From Vibrio owensii CAIM 1854 = LMG 25443 (GTDB lineage Bacteria; Pseudomonadota; Gammaproteobacteria; Enterobacterales; Vibrionaceae), in the NCBI RefSeq assembly GCF_000817815.1, contig NZ_JPRD01000031.1:1-64000 (forward strand): a stretch of DNA of 64,000 nt. Direction: 5' to 3'. The notes beneath the pieces were generated by a model that saw nothing but the letters and a program-made list of their open reading frames with translations, was not told the DNA's origin and did no database searches. Every line of letters begins with the position of its first letter. Position 1 is the first letter of the stretch. The position numbers were made by a program, and so were the translations under genes. Below, in pieces: positions 53,617 to 63,197 of the stretch.

Positions 53617-54096
53617 TTAGAAGCGGAACTCTGCACTTAGCGCGTAGCTGTTCTCAACAACTTTTGCTTCGTACATGGTGTACTCAAGTGCAACGCGAGC
53701 TGGGCCCAATGTCACACCTGCACCTACGCCGTAGTAGATGTCGTTCGTGTCACCAAGGTTAGTTTGGAAGTGACCCATACCGACACGACCGTAAACGTCG
53801 AAAATAGTGATTGGTAGTGTTAGTTTCGCACTTGCTAGCCAAGCATCAGAGTAGATGTGCTCGAAGTCTTTGTGCGTATCGATGAAATCTGCATATCCAC
53901 CTTCAATCGATAGTAGGTCATTAAACTGGTAACCGATGTAAAGGTTGTAACCGCTGTTTTGATCACTAAAGTCTGTGTTCTCGTTCTTTACTTGGTATTC
54001 AGAATATAAGTAGCTAGCACCAATGTATGGGTTAGCAGCAGCTTGTGTAGCAAAGAAGATAGCAGCGATTGGAAGAATAAATTTGTTCAGTTTCAT
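53617..54096 (-). CDS. Small outer-membrane beta-barrel protein
   Basis: A 159-residue protein with signal peptide (…ATQAAANPYIGASYLYSEY) and alternating aromatic strands ending in the outer-membrane signature SYALSAEFRF (terminal Phe). The pattern fits an eight-stranded OmpA/OmpW-like barrel (GYNLYIGYQFNDLLSIEGGY). Function unknown. Confidence 0.85.
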   Translation of the reverse strand: MKLNKFILPIAAIFFATQAAANPYIGASYLYSEYQVKNENTDFSDQNSGYNLYIGYQFNDLLSIEGGYADFIDTHKDFEHIYSDAWLASAKLTLPITIFDVYGRVGMGHFQTNLGDTNDIYYGVGAGVTLGPARVALEYTMYEAKVVENSYALSAEFRF

Positions 54097-54595
54097 TTCT
54101 TAATAACTCTCAATATAAAAGGTTGACTAACATTCCCTAATCCTTCAGTACGTGATGCTCATGCATCAATTTTTTATTTCCTTATTGCAAGTGACTTCAG
54201 GGAACGTTGCGCCTTTTCTCTTTTAAGAAGCTCGCCCCTCACTTGCGGTGTGGGATGCATCATCCTGTGTTTTCGCCGCTGTGACATAACGTAAAGCTCA
54301 GCAGTTAATAAAACTTCATCACTGGCATATAAACAAAATATAAAACCAATAAATACATAACCTTAAACATCAAAACAGAGGGTAAAACAACCAAATTAAT
54401 TGGAACTTTTCTTCCATTCAGTGTTGATTTCCCAGGTAAAAAGGGAAGCATTAGAGGTTGAGAGCGGAAATCCGCATTCCGATAACGAAATGTGTAGAAA
54501 ATCACGTTACTCGCGCTTTAAATTGTCAGCAAAATCATTCAATTGAGACTACATTTACTCAATGAGATGAATAAAAAATAGAAGAGCGAGCGTGA
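54097..54595. other. AT-rich divergent intergenic region
   Basis: About 500 bp between the outer-membrane protein (leftward) and the ToxR-like regulator (rightward). No credible gene. It must carry both promoters, and a link between the regulator and the porin-like gene is possible. Confidence 0.5.
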
Positions 54596-56080
54596 ATGCC
54601 TGACAAAAACATCAGTTTTATCGTAGATGAGTGGCGTTTTGTGCCCAATGAGGGGCAAATACAGTTTGCTGACTCATGCATTACGATTGATAACCGTCTC
54701 TCAAAGTTGCTTGAGTTCTTGTGTCTGAACCCAGGACTGACTCACACGCGTGATGAACTTATCGAGCAAGTGTGGGGCGGCAGTGTATTGACCGATCAAG
54801 TGGTCACTCAAGCGGTATTTGAACTCAGAAAAGTACTGAAAAAGCACAGCCAACAGGAATGCAGCTACATCGTCACCGTACCAAAGCGTGGGTATCGATT
54901 TGATGGCGAAGTAAAACTAGAAAAAATCGCGATACAGAAACCTGAAGATCAGGTGATTGAAGAGGAAGAGTCGCAAACTGAAGCCTCGAAACCCGCGATA
55001 GAGGCCGTTGAGCACCGTCCTACAAAGAGCAAACAACCCATCTTAATTGGTGCACTTTCTTTGATTGTTCTTATTCAGGCAGCATTTTTACTGTTTAGCG
55101 CAAACGACTCAAAACCGAACCTTGATGCTCACACTGGGCACTTAAGCCATTACGAATTTCGTTATGCAGTATTGAATGTCAGTGAGGATGTGAAAGCACG
55201 ACCAGAATTGTACGGTATCGTCATTAAGTTCATGGAACACATTGGGTTTTACAGCAATATTCGTGTGGTCAAATCTAAAGAACACAGAAAACTCGCCGCC
55301 ATAGAGTTCAACATCTCCACCAGCAAGAGCAGCGATGGTAAAAAGTTGCGTTTGTTGTTCCAGTATCACAATCGCGTATCGGGGCAGACTCATTTAAATC
55401 GTCGTTACTCGACCAACTTTGAACGGTTTCATCAAACTTTCCCATCCATGATCGATGACATGCTACGCGCGATGTACATTGAGGTGCCAGAAGGAGAGTT
55501 GGAACACAATGTGTCGATCTTCCCTAAAGATCCAGAAGCTGTAAAAGCCTTGATGTCTGGGACGGGCGCTTTGTACAACAACGCTGGCTATGAGAATGCA
55601 ATGGCGTATTTTCGTCAAGCAAAAGCCCTCGCACCAGATAACGCCTACACCATTTCGGTAAGCTACATTGGTGAAGTCATGAGAGTATTTGCAAAAGATG
55701 AAGCGAATAAGAAGCAAGTAATTGAAACACTGAACAAAGAGTACTCTTCTTCTTTGTCCGAGGTGTTGAAGCGAGGGAATAACCCAAGAGTGTGTGAAGC
55801 CAACGCAATCTTGGCGCTGTCGGAAGACAATCCGGATAAGGCATCACAAATACTGTTGTCGATTCCGTACAATCAGCAAACGTCCTTAACTTATCTATTA
55901 CTAGCGAAAGCGGAAGAAGCTCGCGGTCATACAAGTGGGGCAAAAGAACTGTATTTGCAAGCGACACAAAACACGTCGTCGCCAATTGCACTGAAACTTG
56001 CGGGTCCATTGTTCTTTGACAGCAACTTGGACACCATGATTAAAGAATTGCAAAGCGTAAAAAGCGAAGCTAACCCATAG
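54596..56080 (+). CDS. ToxR/CadC-type membrane-bound transcription regulator
   Basis: A 494-residue protein. Residues about 10-110 form an OmpR-like winged helix (IDNRLSKLLEFLCLNPGLTH … TQAVFELRKVLKKHSQ … VPKRGYRF). An acidic linker follows, then one TM helix near 148-168 (QPILIGALSLIVLIQAAFLL) and a periplasmic region with TPR-like helices (ALYNNAGYENAMAYFRQAKA). It thus binds DNA directly from the membrane, as ToxR and CadC do. Signal and targets unknown; the divergent outer-membrane protein is a candidate target. Confidence 0.85.
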   Translation: MPDKNISFIVDEWRFVPNEGQIQFADSCITIDNRLSKLLEFLCLNPGLTHTRDELIEQVWGGSVLTDQVVTQAVFELRKVLKKHSQQECSYIVTVPKRGYRFDGEVKLEKIAIQKPEDQVIEEEESQTEASKPAIEAVEHRPTKSKQPILIGALSLIVLIQAAFLLFSANDSKPNLDAHTGHLSHYEFRYAVLNVSEDVKARPELYGIVIKFMEHIGFYSNIRVVKSKEHRKLAAIEFNISTSKSSDGKKLRLLFQYHNRVSGQTHLNRRYSTNFERFHQTFPSMIDDMLRAMYIEVPEGELEHNVSIFPKDPEAVKALMSGTGALYNNAGYENAMAYFRQAKALAPDNAYTISVSYIGEVMRVFAKDEANKKQVIETLNKEYSSSLSEVLKRGNNPRVCEANAILALSEDNPDKASQILLSIPYNQQTSLTYLLLAKAEEARGHTSGAKELYLQATQNTSSPIALKLAGPLFFDSNLDTMIKELQSVKSEANP

Positions 56081-56093
56081 TGGTTAGCTTCGC
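56064..56093 (-). terminator. Terminator of terC, overlapping the end of the opposing gene
   Basis: A perfect 12-bp stem, GCGAAGCTAACC/GGTTAGCTTCGC, has a six-base loop that contains the stop codon of the ToxR-like gene. T's follow only on the minus strand (GCTTTTTACG), so it mainly serves terC while covering the last codons of the convergent gene. Confidence 0.88.
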
Positions 56094-56101
56094 ATTAAAG
56101 T

Positions 56102-56824
56102 TTAGAAATATTGTCCTGCCACACGTCGAGAAGAAGGTTGTCGGCTGATCAAGATATGGCATAGCTCAAGCAGCAAACCAAACGCAAGCGCACTGTAAAC
56201 GTAGTGCTTATCGATATTCAGCCCTAACCCTTCAACAATCAGCAGCGCACCTAATACAATCAGGAATAGCAGCGCAAGCACTTTCAATCCTGGATGGCGA
56301 GTAATCACAGCCTGAACTTTATTCGCCATCAACATCAGAATCACGCTTGAAGAGATGATTACACCAGCAAGAATGGTAATGTCCTGCGTAAGGCTTGCCG
56401 CGATAATCAACGAATCGAGAGAAAACACCGCGTCCACCGCAATAATCTGCAATATTACCGTGCCAACTTGCCCAGCAAAGAATTGATGCGGTGGCGTTTC
56501 AATAGGCACGACCCACGCCCAAAGCTCTTTGATGCCTTTAAACAGCAAGAATGCACCACCAACAATAAAGATAAGATCATTACAAGAGAGTGATACCCCT
56601 TGGTATTCGACAAACGGTTCTTTCCAAGACAGCAACCAAGATACCGAAAATACCAGCGCAATGCGGTTTAACACCGCTAAACCGATACCGAGATTGCGTA
56701 CGCGTTGGCGCAAGTGAGCAGGAAGACGCTCAGTCATGATGGTAATAAAGACGATGTTATCGACACCCAGAATGAGTTCTAACATGAGTAACGTGCCGAA
56801 GGCGATAAAGTAGTCGAGATTCAT
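56102..56824 (-). CDS. TerC-family membrane protein
   Basis: A 240-residue inner-membrane protein with seven TM helices and the TerC signatures GVDNIVFITIM and DAVFSLDSLI, whose Asp/Asn residues are thought to bind metal. Family members act in manganese or calcium efflux or in metalation of exported proteins. A 21-codon frame lies upstream. Confidence 0.88.
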   Translation of the reverse strand: MNLDYFIAFGTLLMLELILGVDNIVFITIMTERLPAHLRQRVRNLGIGLAVLNRIALVFSVSWLLSWKEPFVEYQGVSLSCNDLIFIVGGAFLLFKGIKELWAWVVPIETPPHQFFAGQVGTVILQIIAVDAVFSLDSLIIAASLTQDITILAGVIISSSVILMLMANKVQAVITRHPGLKVLALLFLIVLGALLIVEGLGLNIDKHYVYSALAFGLLLELCHILISRQPSSRRVAGQYF

Positions 56825-57336
56825 TATTTAAGTTCTCTGTGCAAAGTACGAAAGAATAGTTATTCAATATCCACTCTCTCCTAAGCAGGCACTACCTTGC
56901 GCTCAAATCCCCTCTCTAACATGGGGAAGTCTGTATTCCGTTCTTAGGTGCTTTGGGTGAGTTGTTCCCTAATGACGCAATTATGAGTAGCGTCTTTTCA
57001 TTGCTTTGTAGAACACGTAAAGCAATTTGATCGCGATAAGTGTCATCACTTTCTCCAAGGTTGTGGTTAATCAGAGGAAGGCTATTGTATTCACCCGTTT
57101 CATAACCACATCACAAAGCACTTAGAAAAAGATAAAGAAAATATAAAACAAATAAACACTTCAATTTCATTACTTTAAACAAACCAAAAACCACCAAAGG
57201 TGAGAAATTCGTACCAAAAGAAACGGTTTCTTTGGCTTATAAAATGGCATGAGGGAGATATGATTTTTTGCTGAGAGAGACTTGACGCTTTTTCTGATGG
57301 TTGACCGTACACTCGCCCTATAAAGAGGAGAACGTA
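56825..57336. other. Divergent terC/mscS-like intergenic region
   Basis: About 510 bp. The left part is the leader of terC with a CCCC/GGGG hairpin near 56919-56936 and a 21-codon frame (56981-57046). The right part holds the promoter of the small MscS gene. I looked for a yybP-ykoY manganese riboswitch, common before terC/alx genes, and did not find its conserved loops. Confidence 0.5.
56981..57046 (-). CDS. Possible 21-residue small ORF upstream of terC
   Basis: The frame reads MTLIAIKLLYVFYKAMKRRY then Ser, with TTGGAGAAAG well placed before the ATG. A hydrophobic half followed by a basic half is seen in membrane miniproteins and in some leader peptides. Expression is not shown. Confidence 0.35.
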   Translation of the reverse strand: MTLIAIKLLYVFYKAMKRRYS

Positions 57337-57951
57337 ATGCTGTCATCGATTGAACAATTTCTACAAATCCTGAGTGACTACGACATACTGCTCGGTCTGA
57401 TTTTCATTTTGGCTTATCAAATCTTCAGTAAGATCGCGACGAAAGCACTCACTACGTTAGCGCGGAATAAAAAAGTCAAACCACCAAGAATTTTATTCAT
57501 TACCAGAACGGTGAACATTTTGTTGTTCGTCTTCTTATTTGCTACGTTTTTGCTCGTGAGTGGTATTGGCTATGGGAATTTTTCGATCTTCCTTTCTTCT
57601 GTGTTTACCGTTCTAGGTGTGAGCTTTATTGCTCAGTGGTCAATTCTGAGCAACATCACCGCTAGCTTTCTTATCTTCTTCGTTTTCCCTTACCGTGTAG
57701 GCGATAACATTCGTATTGATGATGGCGCAGGAATTGAAGGGATGATCATAGACATTCGTTTGTTTCACACCTTGATAAAACATGAAGACGGCGACTTTTC
57801 GACTTACCCAAATAACCTCTTGCTACAAAAGAACGTCACCAAGAGAACCCATAAGAATGCCGTTGAGCCGACTCTACAAAAGGTCACCGACGTAGATATC
57901 GATGTTAGTGTCGGTGTTGATGACCTTCAAATACAAGAAAGCCGAGCATAG
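57337..57951 (+). CDS. Short MscS-family channel protein
   Basis: A 204-residue protein with three or four TM helices (YDILLGLIFILAYQIFSKIA; TVNILLFVFLFATFLLVS; FSIFLSSVFTVLGVSFIAQW) and the MscS beta-domain (FPYRVGDNIRIDDGAGIEGM). It lacks the large C-terminal vestibule of MscS, so it is a minimal version. AGAGGAG precedes ATG 57337. The terminator hairpin follows directly. Confidence 0.85.
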   Translation: MLSSIEQFLQILSDYDILLGLIFILAYQIFSKIATKALTTLARNKKVKPPRILFITRTVNILLFVFLFATFLLVSGIGYGNFSIFLSSVFTVLGVSFIAQWSILSNITASFLIFFVFPYRVGDNIRIDDGAGIEGMIIDIRLFHTLIKHEDGDFSTYPNNLLLQKNVTKRTHKNAVEPTLQKVTDVDIDVSVGVDDLQIQESRA

Positions 57952-57970
57952 TGCTCGGCTTTCTCATTTT
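57938..57970 (+). terminator. Terminator overlapping the small MscS stop codon
   Basis: An 11-bp perfect stem AAAGCCGAGCA/TGCTCGGCTTT spans the TAG stop in its loop and is followed by T-rich DNA. Confidence 0.85.
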
Positions 57971-57982
57971 TGTTCGGTCAAT

Positions 57983-58246
57983 TTAGAACACACAGTGCTT
58001 AGCAAAGTCTGTCGCTTCGTTTGCCGTCCACTCACCTTTCGGCTTGTCTTTTAGGTTCTTACACCACTGCTCGCTACCGATGCCATCTTGCAGAACACAG
58101 TGCTTCGCGAAATCAACCGCGTTGTCTGTTGTCCATTCTGTCTTTGGCTTTTCGCGCATGTCTTTACACCAAGCTTCTGTACCCACTTCGTCAGAACATG
58201 CCGTTAGCGCTGTTGCCGCTAGCAGTAGCATTACCAGTTTTTTCAT
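57983..58246 (-). CDS. Lipoprotein with two DUF3012 repeats
   Basis: An 87-residue lipoprotein (lipobox ALTACSDE) made of two near-identical units, WCKDMREKPKTEWTTDNAVD-FAKHCV and WCKNLKDKPKGEWTANEATD-FAKHCV, each with a Cys pair. DUF3012 proteins usually carry one unit, so this is an internal duplication. Function unknown. Confidence 0.85.
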   Translation of the reverse strand: MKKLVMLLLAATALTACSDEVGTEAWCKDMREKPKTEWTTDNAVDFAKHCVLQDGIGSEQWCKNLKDKPKGEWTANEATDFAKHCVF

Positions 58247-58363
58247 AAATTTAGGTTCCACTTTCAATTGATGAATGAACTATACCCAAAATATCAGTGC
58301 TCGTGTTAAGCCAACGACAATTTATCGACTCACGCTCCGTAAAAGTGACGAAATTCCCTTAAA

Positions 58364-58801
58364 TCAGCCTAACTGCACCGAAGTTGCCATTCGACGTCTC
58401 ATCATAAACGCTCGAACATGATCATAGATGTAATTGAAGACAAACGCATACAGGGTAATGAAAATCGTCACGCCCACGTCCATGACAAACGCTTCCCACA
58501 TACTGACTTTTAGCATCCACGCCATCGCCGGAATGGTGGCAAATAACAGGCCTGCTTCAAACAACACCACGTGTACGATTCGAAGTCGGATTGTGCGTTT
58601 CTCTTTTGCCCCTGTCGCAAAGCGATCAAATATCCAGTTGAAGATAAAATTCCAAATCATCGCAATGGTCGCAACGACTATCATGGTTCCTGATAATGCA
58701 CTGACTTCATGATCCGTAAACAATGCCAAACCAATAATGGATAAACTGATTGCCAATACTTCAAATAATACGGCGTGAAACACACGCTCTAACGCTCCCA
58801 T
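58364..58801 (-). CDS. PACE-family efflux protein (AceI-like)
   Basis: A 145-residue inner-membrane protein with four TM helices in two BTP repeats (ERVFHAVLFEVLAISLSIIG; LRIVHVVLFEAGLLFATIPA), including the family Glu after HAVLFE. PACE proteins export chlorhexidine or short-chain polyamines. A LysR gene is divergent, as for aceI/aceR in Acinetobacter. Confidence 0.9.
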   Translation of the reverse strand: MGALERVFHAVLFEVLAISLSIIGLALFTDHEVSALSGTMIVVATIAMIWNFIFNWIFDRFATGAKEKRTIRLRIVHVVLFEAGLLFATIPAMAWMLKVSMWEAFVMDVGVTIFITLYAFVFNYIYDHVRAFMMRRRMATSVQLG

Positions 58802-58952
58802 AAAAACCTCACAACTTCACATGGAACAAGTTAAGTGGCGGCGATTATGACAGCGTGATAACGAAGGGAAAGTTAACAACCATCACGAATAATGATAGCT
58901 TACAACTAGGCTTTCTGGATGAGTCTCATCCAAATTCTCTTTAGGTATTTAA

Positions 58953-59840
58953 ATGTACAGCTTTGAACAACTCAAAATCTTTGTCACCGTGTGCGAAACA
59001 GGTTCTTTCTCCGCAGCGGCAAGAAAACTAAAGCGCGCACAATCAGGTGTAAGCCAATCTGTCGCTAACCTTGAGATCGCAATTAACCAAGAGTTGTTCA
59101 ATCGAGAGAAAAATACACCGACACTCACAGATAACGGTAAAGCCTTATTGCCCATCGCTCAGTCCATTCTGCATCAACAGAAATTCTTCGACCAAAAAGT
59201 CGAGTCATTAGAGCAAGCCTACGAACACGAGCTAGTGATTGCGGTGGATGAATCTCTTATCAACCAATCGCTACTGGCGCAATTTGCAAGCTTGGCTGAC
59301 CAATTCCCTATTACGCAGTTCGATATCATTACTGCACCGACATTTGATGTAGAAGAGTTGATTCGAAAAGGTAAAGCGCAAGTCGGTATCGTGTTGGCTG
59401 ATGGTGAGCTAAAAATGGACATGGATTTCTTTACCCTCGGGCACACTCGTTTTCTTACCGTGGCTTCGCCTTCTCACCCATTGGCACAGCTATCGGTGGT
59501 TCATGATGCGGAGCTCAAAGCCCATCGCCAACTGGTACTGCGCAGCGCACAAAGGAAAGAATTGTGGTTCAGTTACGCCATCAGCACCCAGTTATGGTTC
59601 GCTAATTCGCATCAGACGCTAACCGACTTAGCGTGCCAAAACGTTGGCTGGGGTTTGTTGCCAGAAAGAGTGGTCAGCAATGAGATTGAGAGCGGTAAGC
59701 TAGTTGCCCTGCCCGTTGCGCACGAATTTGATGGCTGGCTCACGACAGTTGGATGTTTAGTTTCTCGAACCCGAGGTATGGGCCCGGTTTTGCAAGCTCT
59801 AGTAAAAACCTTGCAGAACTATCGTTATCGGGACGAATAG
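58953..59840 (+). CDS. LysR-family regulator divergent from the PACE pump
   Basis: A 295-residue LTTR with winged helix FVTVCETGSFSAAARKLKRA-QSGVSQSVANLE and an effector domain (LDQ-type, VGIVLADGELKMD). Its location opposite the AceI-like gene, 151 bp away, makes it the likely activator of that pump. Inducer unknown. Confidence 0.88.
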   Translation: MYSFEQLKIFVTVCETGSFSAAARKLKRAQSGVSQSVANLEIAINQELFNREKNTPTLTDNGKALLPIAQSILHQQKFFDQKVESLEQAYEHELVIAVDESLINQSLLAQFASLADQFPITQFDIITAPTFDVEELIRKGKAQVGIVLADGELKMDMDFFTLGHTRFLTVASPSHPLAQLSVVHDAELKAHRQLVLRSAQRKELWFSYAISTQLWFANSHQTLTDLACQNVGWGLLPERVVSNEIESGKLVALPVAHEFDGWLTTVGCLVSRTRGMGPVLQALVKTLQNYRYRDE

Positions 59841-59910
59841 CCCAACATTGTTTTAGGTTCAAGTTTTAGAACAGCTCAGAGACCTAGACAGAGTCCAAGC
59901 CTAATTGAAG

Positions 59911-60930
59911 CTAAAGACGACGAGCTTGGGTCAATGCTTGGAGATTCGCAGAACCTGTACCAAAGCACGCCAAACGTAACTCTAATGCCATTTGTTCAAA
60001 GTGGTCGACAACAGATTGCGTGCTGATCGTCGCGGCTTTTAATACCGCACCAGCTTGCCCAACAAGGCTAGCACCTAGATGAATCGCTTTTGCCGCTTCT
60101 AAGCCGTTATGCACGCCACCAGACGCAATTAAAGGTAAGTTAGGGTATTGAGCGTGGATTTGCTCTAAACACTTAGCCGTAGGAATGCCCCAGTCACGAA
60201 ATAGCTCCGCAGCACGCTGCATCTTGTTGTCTGTTTGGCAGTAACCTTCAACCGCAGACCAACTCGTGCCACCAGCGCCAGCAACATCAATCGCATCCAC
60301 ACCCGCTTCAACAAGTTGCTTGGCTACCGCGCCACTGATGCCAAAGCCGACCTCTTTGATGATCATCGGGACATCGACGCACTGTTTTAACCGTTCAATC
60401 GATTTAAGTACACCAATCCAATCATGGTCACCATTCTGCTGAAAGGCTTCTTGCATAGGGTTGAGATGCACAAATAAAGCGTCCGCTTGGATGAAGTCGA
60501 CCGCACGTTGAGCGTTTTCGAGGCGTTGCTTGTCTCTCAGTTGAGCGGCCCCTAAGTTGGAATACAAAGGCACGCCTTTAGCAAGATCACGAATGGTTTT
60601 GCCCAAACCTGAGTGTAGGCTGTCTTCTAGGCTCACTCGTTGCGAGCCAACTCCCATCGCAATGCCCATTTCACTGGCCGCTTCTGCCAAACGACAGTTG
60701 ATGATCTCTGCATCTTTTGCGCCACCCGTCATGGAACTGATCAAAAACGGCAGCGTCAATGAGTGACCAAGAAACTCGCTCGAAAGATCGATAGCGTTAA
60801 AGTCACATTCAGGCAATGCGCAATGCTCAAATTCGACAGACTCAAAGCCCGCCGTTTTGCTTTTCATGTTCATGTCATGATGTAAAACAGCGTCTAGATG
60901 TAAGTCTTTTCGATTAGATTGCGGAGCCAT
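59911..60930 (-). CDS. fni: Isopentenyl-diphosphate delta-isomerase, type 2
   Basis: A 339-residue FMN-dependent isomerase interconverting IPP and DMAPP for isoprenoid synthesis. Motifs are ISSMTGGAKDAEIIN, GVGSQRVSLED, HLNPMQEAFQQNGDHDW, IKEVGFGIS, VAGAGGTSW, ASGGVHNG and GQAGAVLKAA. Length and motifs are complete. Single gene. Confidence 0.95.
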   Translation of the reverse strand: MAPQSNRKDLHLDAVLHHDMNMKSKTAGFESVEFEHCALPECDFNAIDLSSEFLGHSLTLPFLISSMTGGAKDAEIINCRLAEAASEMGIAMGVGSQRVSLEDSLHSGLGKTIRDLAKGVPLYSNLGAAQLRDKQRLENAQRAVDFIQADALFVHLNPMQEAFQQNGDHDWIGVLKSIERLKQCVDVPMIIKEVGFGISGAVAKQLVEAGVDAIDVAGAGGTSWSAVEGYCQTDNKMQRAAELFRDWGIPTAKCLEQIHAQYPNLPLIASGGVHNGLEAAKAIHLGASLVGQAGAVLKAATISTQSVVDHFEQMALELRLACFGTGSANLQALTQARRL

Positions 60931-61179
60931 AATGTCACCCTAAAGTAAAACAGTCGCGCAGTATTGCGATCCTTGTCATTGCCGTCAATGCGAAAATTCG
61001 GAAATTGAACAATTTATTTACCGAATCGAGCCTTGTGGGCTCTGGCCTTATGACTAAGGAATCATATTAAGGAGCAGCGTTTAAAACACTGCGCCCCACT
61101 GCTCTATTAAGCTTGGGTAACGATTAACAATGTTGCCACTCCGATGTGCCAAGAGTGGCAGTTCTAGATGTCATTTAGA

Positions 61180-62973
61180 CTATTGAGTCTCGACGGATTG
61201 AATAAGCGCTACCACCGTGCTGGTTGTAGGCGGTGTGAACTGGTCCGGATCATCACAGAATTGAATTTTGCCTTTCTCTTCAACATGGAAAAGCGGAATC
61301 ACCAAATTGTCTTTGTGGTGCTCAAGATAATCTTGGTAGGTGAAACTCTCACTCAGCTTAGTGTGTTTGATTTCTGCACCTTGGCTCAGCAAACTCGCCA
61401 TTTGGGTGTAACTGACGTTGCCGCCCATCAATAATTTGCCGTGATACTCTTCCGCAACCGAGTGTTTTTCATTGCCGTTAGATTTGGTTTTCTGTAGGCA
61501 ATGTACTTTATCTTCGCCGAACTCGCCGACAAATTGCATACAAGCCATAATGTTGAAGTGTTGGTCTGGCGTCAGTGCCACCACTTGCCCAATACCAATC
61601 AGATTCAGGTTGTCATCAGCATGGCTAGAGATCGGGTTACCGTAGTAATGGTCTAGGCCCAGCATGCGAACTTGGCTAATGTAGTCCCAGTTCGAATCGG
61701 TGAGCAGAACTTTGCGATCGTATCTCGCCAGCGCTTTACCTATCTCTTGCGCTACTCGGTTTGCACCAATCAATAGGAAACCTCTTGGCGCCGGCTCAGC
61801 CACACCCAACGCTTTAGCCATAGGACGCGCCGTGGCACTTTGTAGTACCACCGTACCTATGATCACCATAAAGGTCATTGGTACCAACAGCATGGCTTCT
61901 GAAATGCCATATTCTGTCAGCTTGATAGCAAACAGAGACGAGATGGATGCTGCAACAATACCGCGCGGTGCAACCCACGAGAGGAACAGCTTATCTTTGA
62001 AGGTTAAATTGCTACGAATGGTTGAAGCGAAAATCGAAAGTGGACGCGACACCAACTGCATGAAAATAAACAGCAATACTGCACCGCTACCAAGCGCCGC
62101 GAAATCATCAAGACTGATGCGTGCCGCAAGGAAGATGAACAACCCGGTGATCAACAAGATGGTTAAGTGCTCTTTAAAGTGCAGGATTTGCTGAATATTG
62201 ATGCCCTTGGCGTTCGCCAGCCACATGCCCATCACAGTAACGGTCAGCAGACCTGCTTCCGATTCCATTTGATTAGAAATCGAGAACACACCGAGCACGA
62301 CCATCAATACCGCAAATGGCTGAAGGTATTCCGGCAACCAAGCTCTGCGCAAAACGGTAGACACCGCAGCACCAGAAGCGACACCGAGGATCAAGCCCAC
62401 CGCAATGATGGTGCCGAACACTTCGACGCTGTTAACGGCATTGTGCGAGACGATGAACTCGTACACCATCACCACAAACAACGCGCCTAATGGGTCGATC
62501 AAGATACCTTCCCAGCGCAGAATATTGGCGAGTTTGGAACTTGGGCGCACGGTTCTCAGCAACGGCACAATCACCGTTGGACCAGTCACGACGGTTAAAC
62601 TGGCGAACAAAATCGCAAGCTCCCAAGTAAAATCAAGGAAATAGTGCGTCGCCACACTGGTAGCCACCCAAGAGATGATCGCGCCAACAGAAACAATGCT
62701 CCACACCGAACCGCTCACGCCACGAATCTCTTTAAAGTTAAGGGTTAAACTGCCCTCAAACAGAATCACCGCCACCGCGAGAGAGACTAAGGGGAAGAGT
62801 AAATCCCCGAGAATGTCGTCTGGATTGAGCCATTGCAGGATCGGCCCGACAATGATCCCTGCTAATAGCAAGAACAGAATGGCAGGTAAGCGCATTCGCC
62901 ACGCTAACCACTGACAACCTAAACCTATTACCCCAACCGCCGACAGCACCAGCGCTTCGTTGCCCACTTGCAT
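61180..62973 (-). CDS. CPA1-type cation:proton antiporter with RCK/TrkA-N domain
   Basis: A 597-residue membrane protein. About twelve TM helices fill the first 390 residues, with conserved polar residues in the exchanger core (GPTVIVPLLRT; SWVAPRGIVAASI). A cytoplasmic TrkA-N/RCK domain follows (GFLLIGANRVAQEIGKALAR; LTDSNWDYI). It exchanges Na+ or K+ for H+. Single gene. Confidence 0.92.
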   Translation of the reverse strand: MQVGNEALVLSAVGVIGLGCQWLAWRMRLPAILFLLLAGIIVGPILQWLNPDDILGDLLFPLVSLAVAVILFEGSLTLNFKEIRGVSGSVWSIVSVGAIISWVATSVATHYFLDFTWELAILFASLTVVTGPTVIVPLLRTVRPSSKLANILRWEGILIDPLGALFVVMVYEFIVSHNAVNSVEVFGTIIAVGLILGVASGAAVSTVLRRAWLPEYLQPFAVLMVVLGVFSISNQMESEAGLLTVTVMGMWLANAKGINIQQILHFKEHLTILLITGLFIFLAARISLDDFAALGSGAVLLFIFMQLVSRPLSIFASTIRSNLTFKDKLFLSWVAPRGIVAASISSLFAIKLTEYGISEAMLLVPMTFMVIIGTVVLQSATARPMAKALGVAEPAPRGFLLIGANRVAQEIGKALARYDRKVLLTDSNWDYISQVRMLGLDHYYGNPISSHADDNLNLIGIGQVVALTPDQHFNIMACMQFVGEFGEDKVHCLQKTKSNGNEKHSVAEEYHGKLLMGGNVSYTQMASLLSQGAEIKHTKLSESFTYQDYLEHHKDNLVIPLFHVEEKGKIQFCDDPDQFTPPTTSTVVALIQSVETQ

Positions 62974-63197
62974 TTATCATCACCTAATTTGTTATTGTTC
63001 TCGTGAGCTTTCGCCCAAAACCGATTAACTCTATAAAAAAGATTAGTTTAGAGTGAACGCTCCGCCAGTTTTCGTTCAAATATGCGACTCTCTCTCAAAA
63101 TTATCGGTCTGTGTTGTATATCCCGTTAGCTTGGCACACAGTGAACTAAGCTTAGCTAAGTTGCTCAAAGTTAAGGATTCTGAAACAAGGACAGGGA

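Noticed and set aside
56825..57060. yybP-ykoY manganese riboswitch upstream of terC
   Set aside because: The context is right, but I could not find the conserved loop sequences in the leader.
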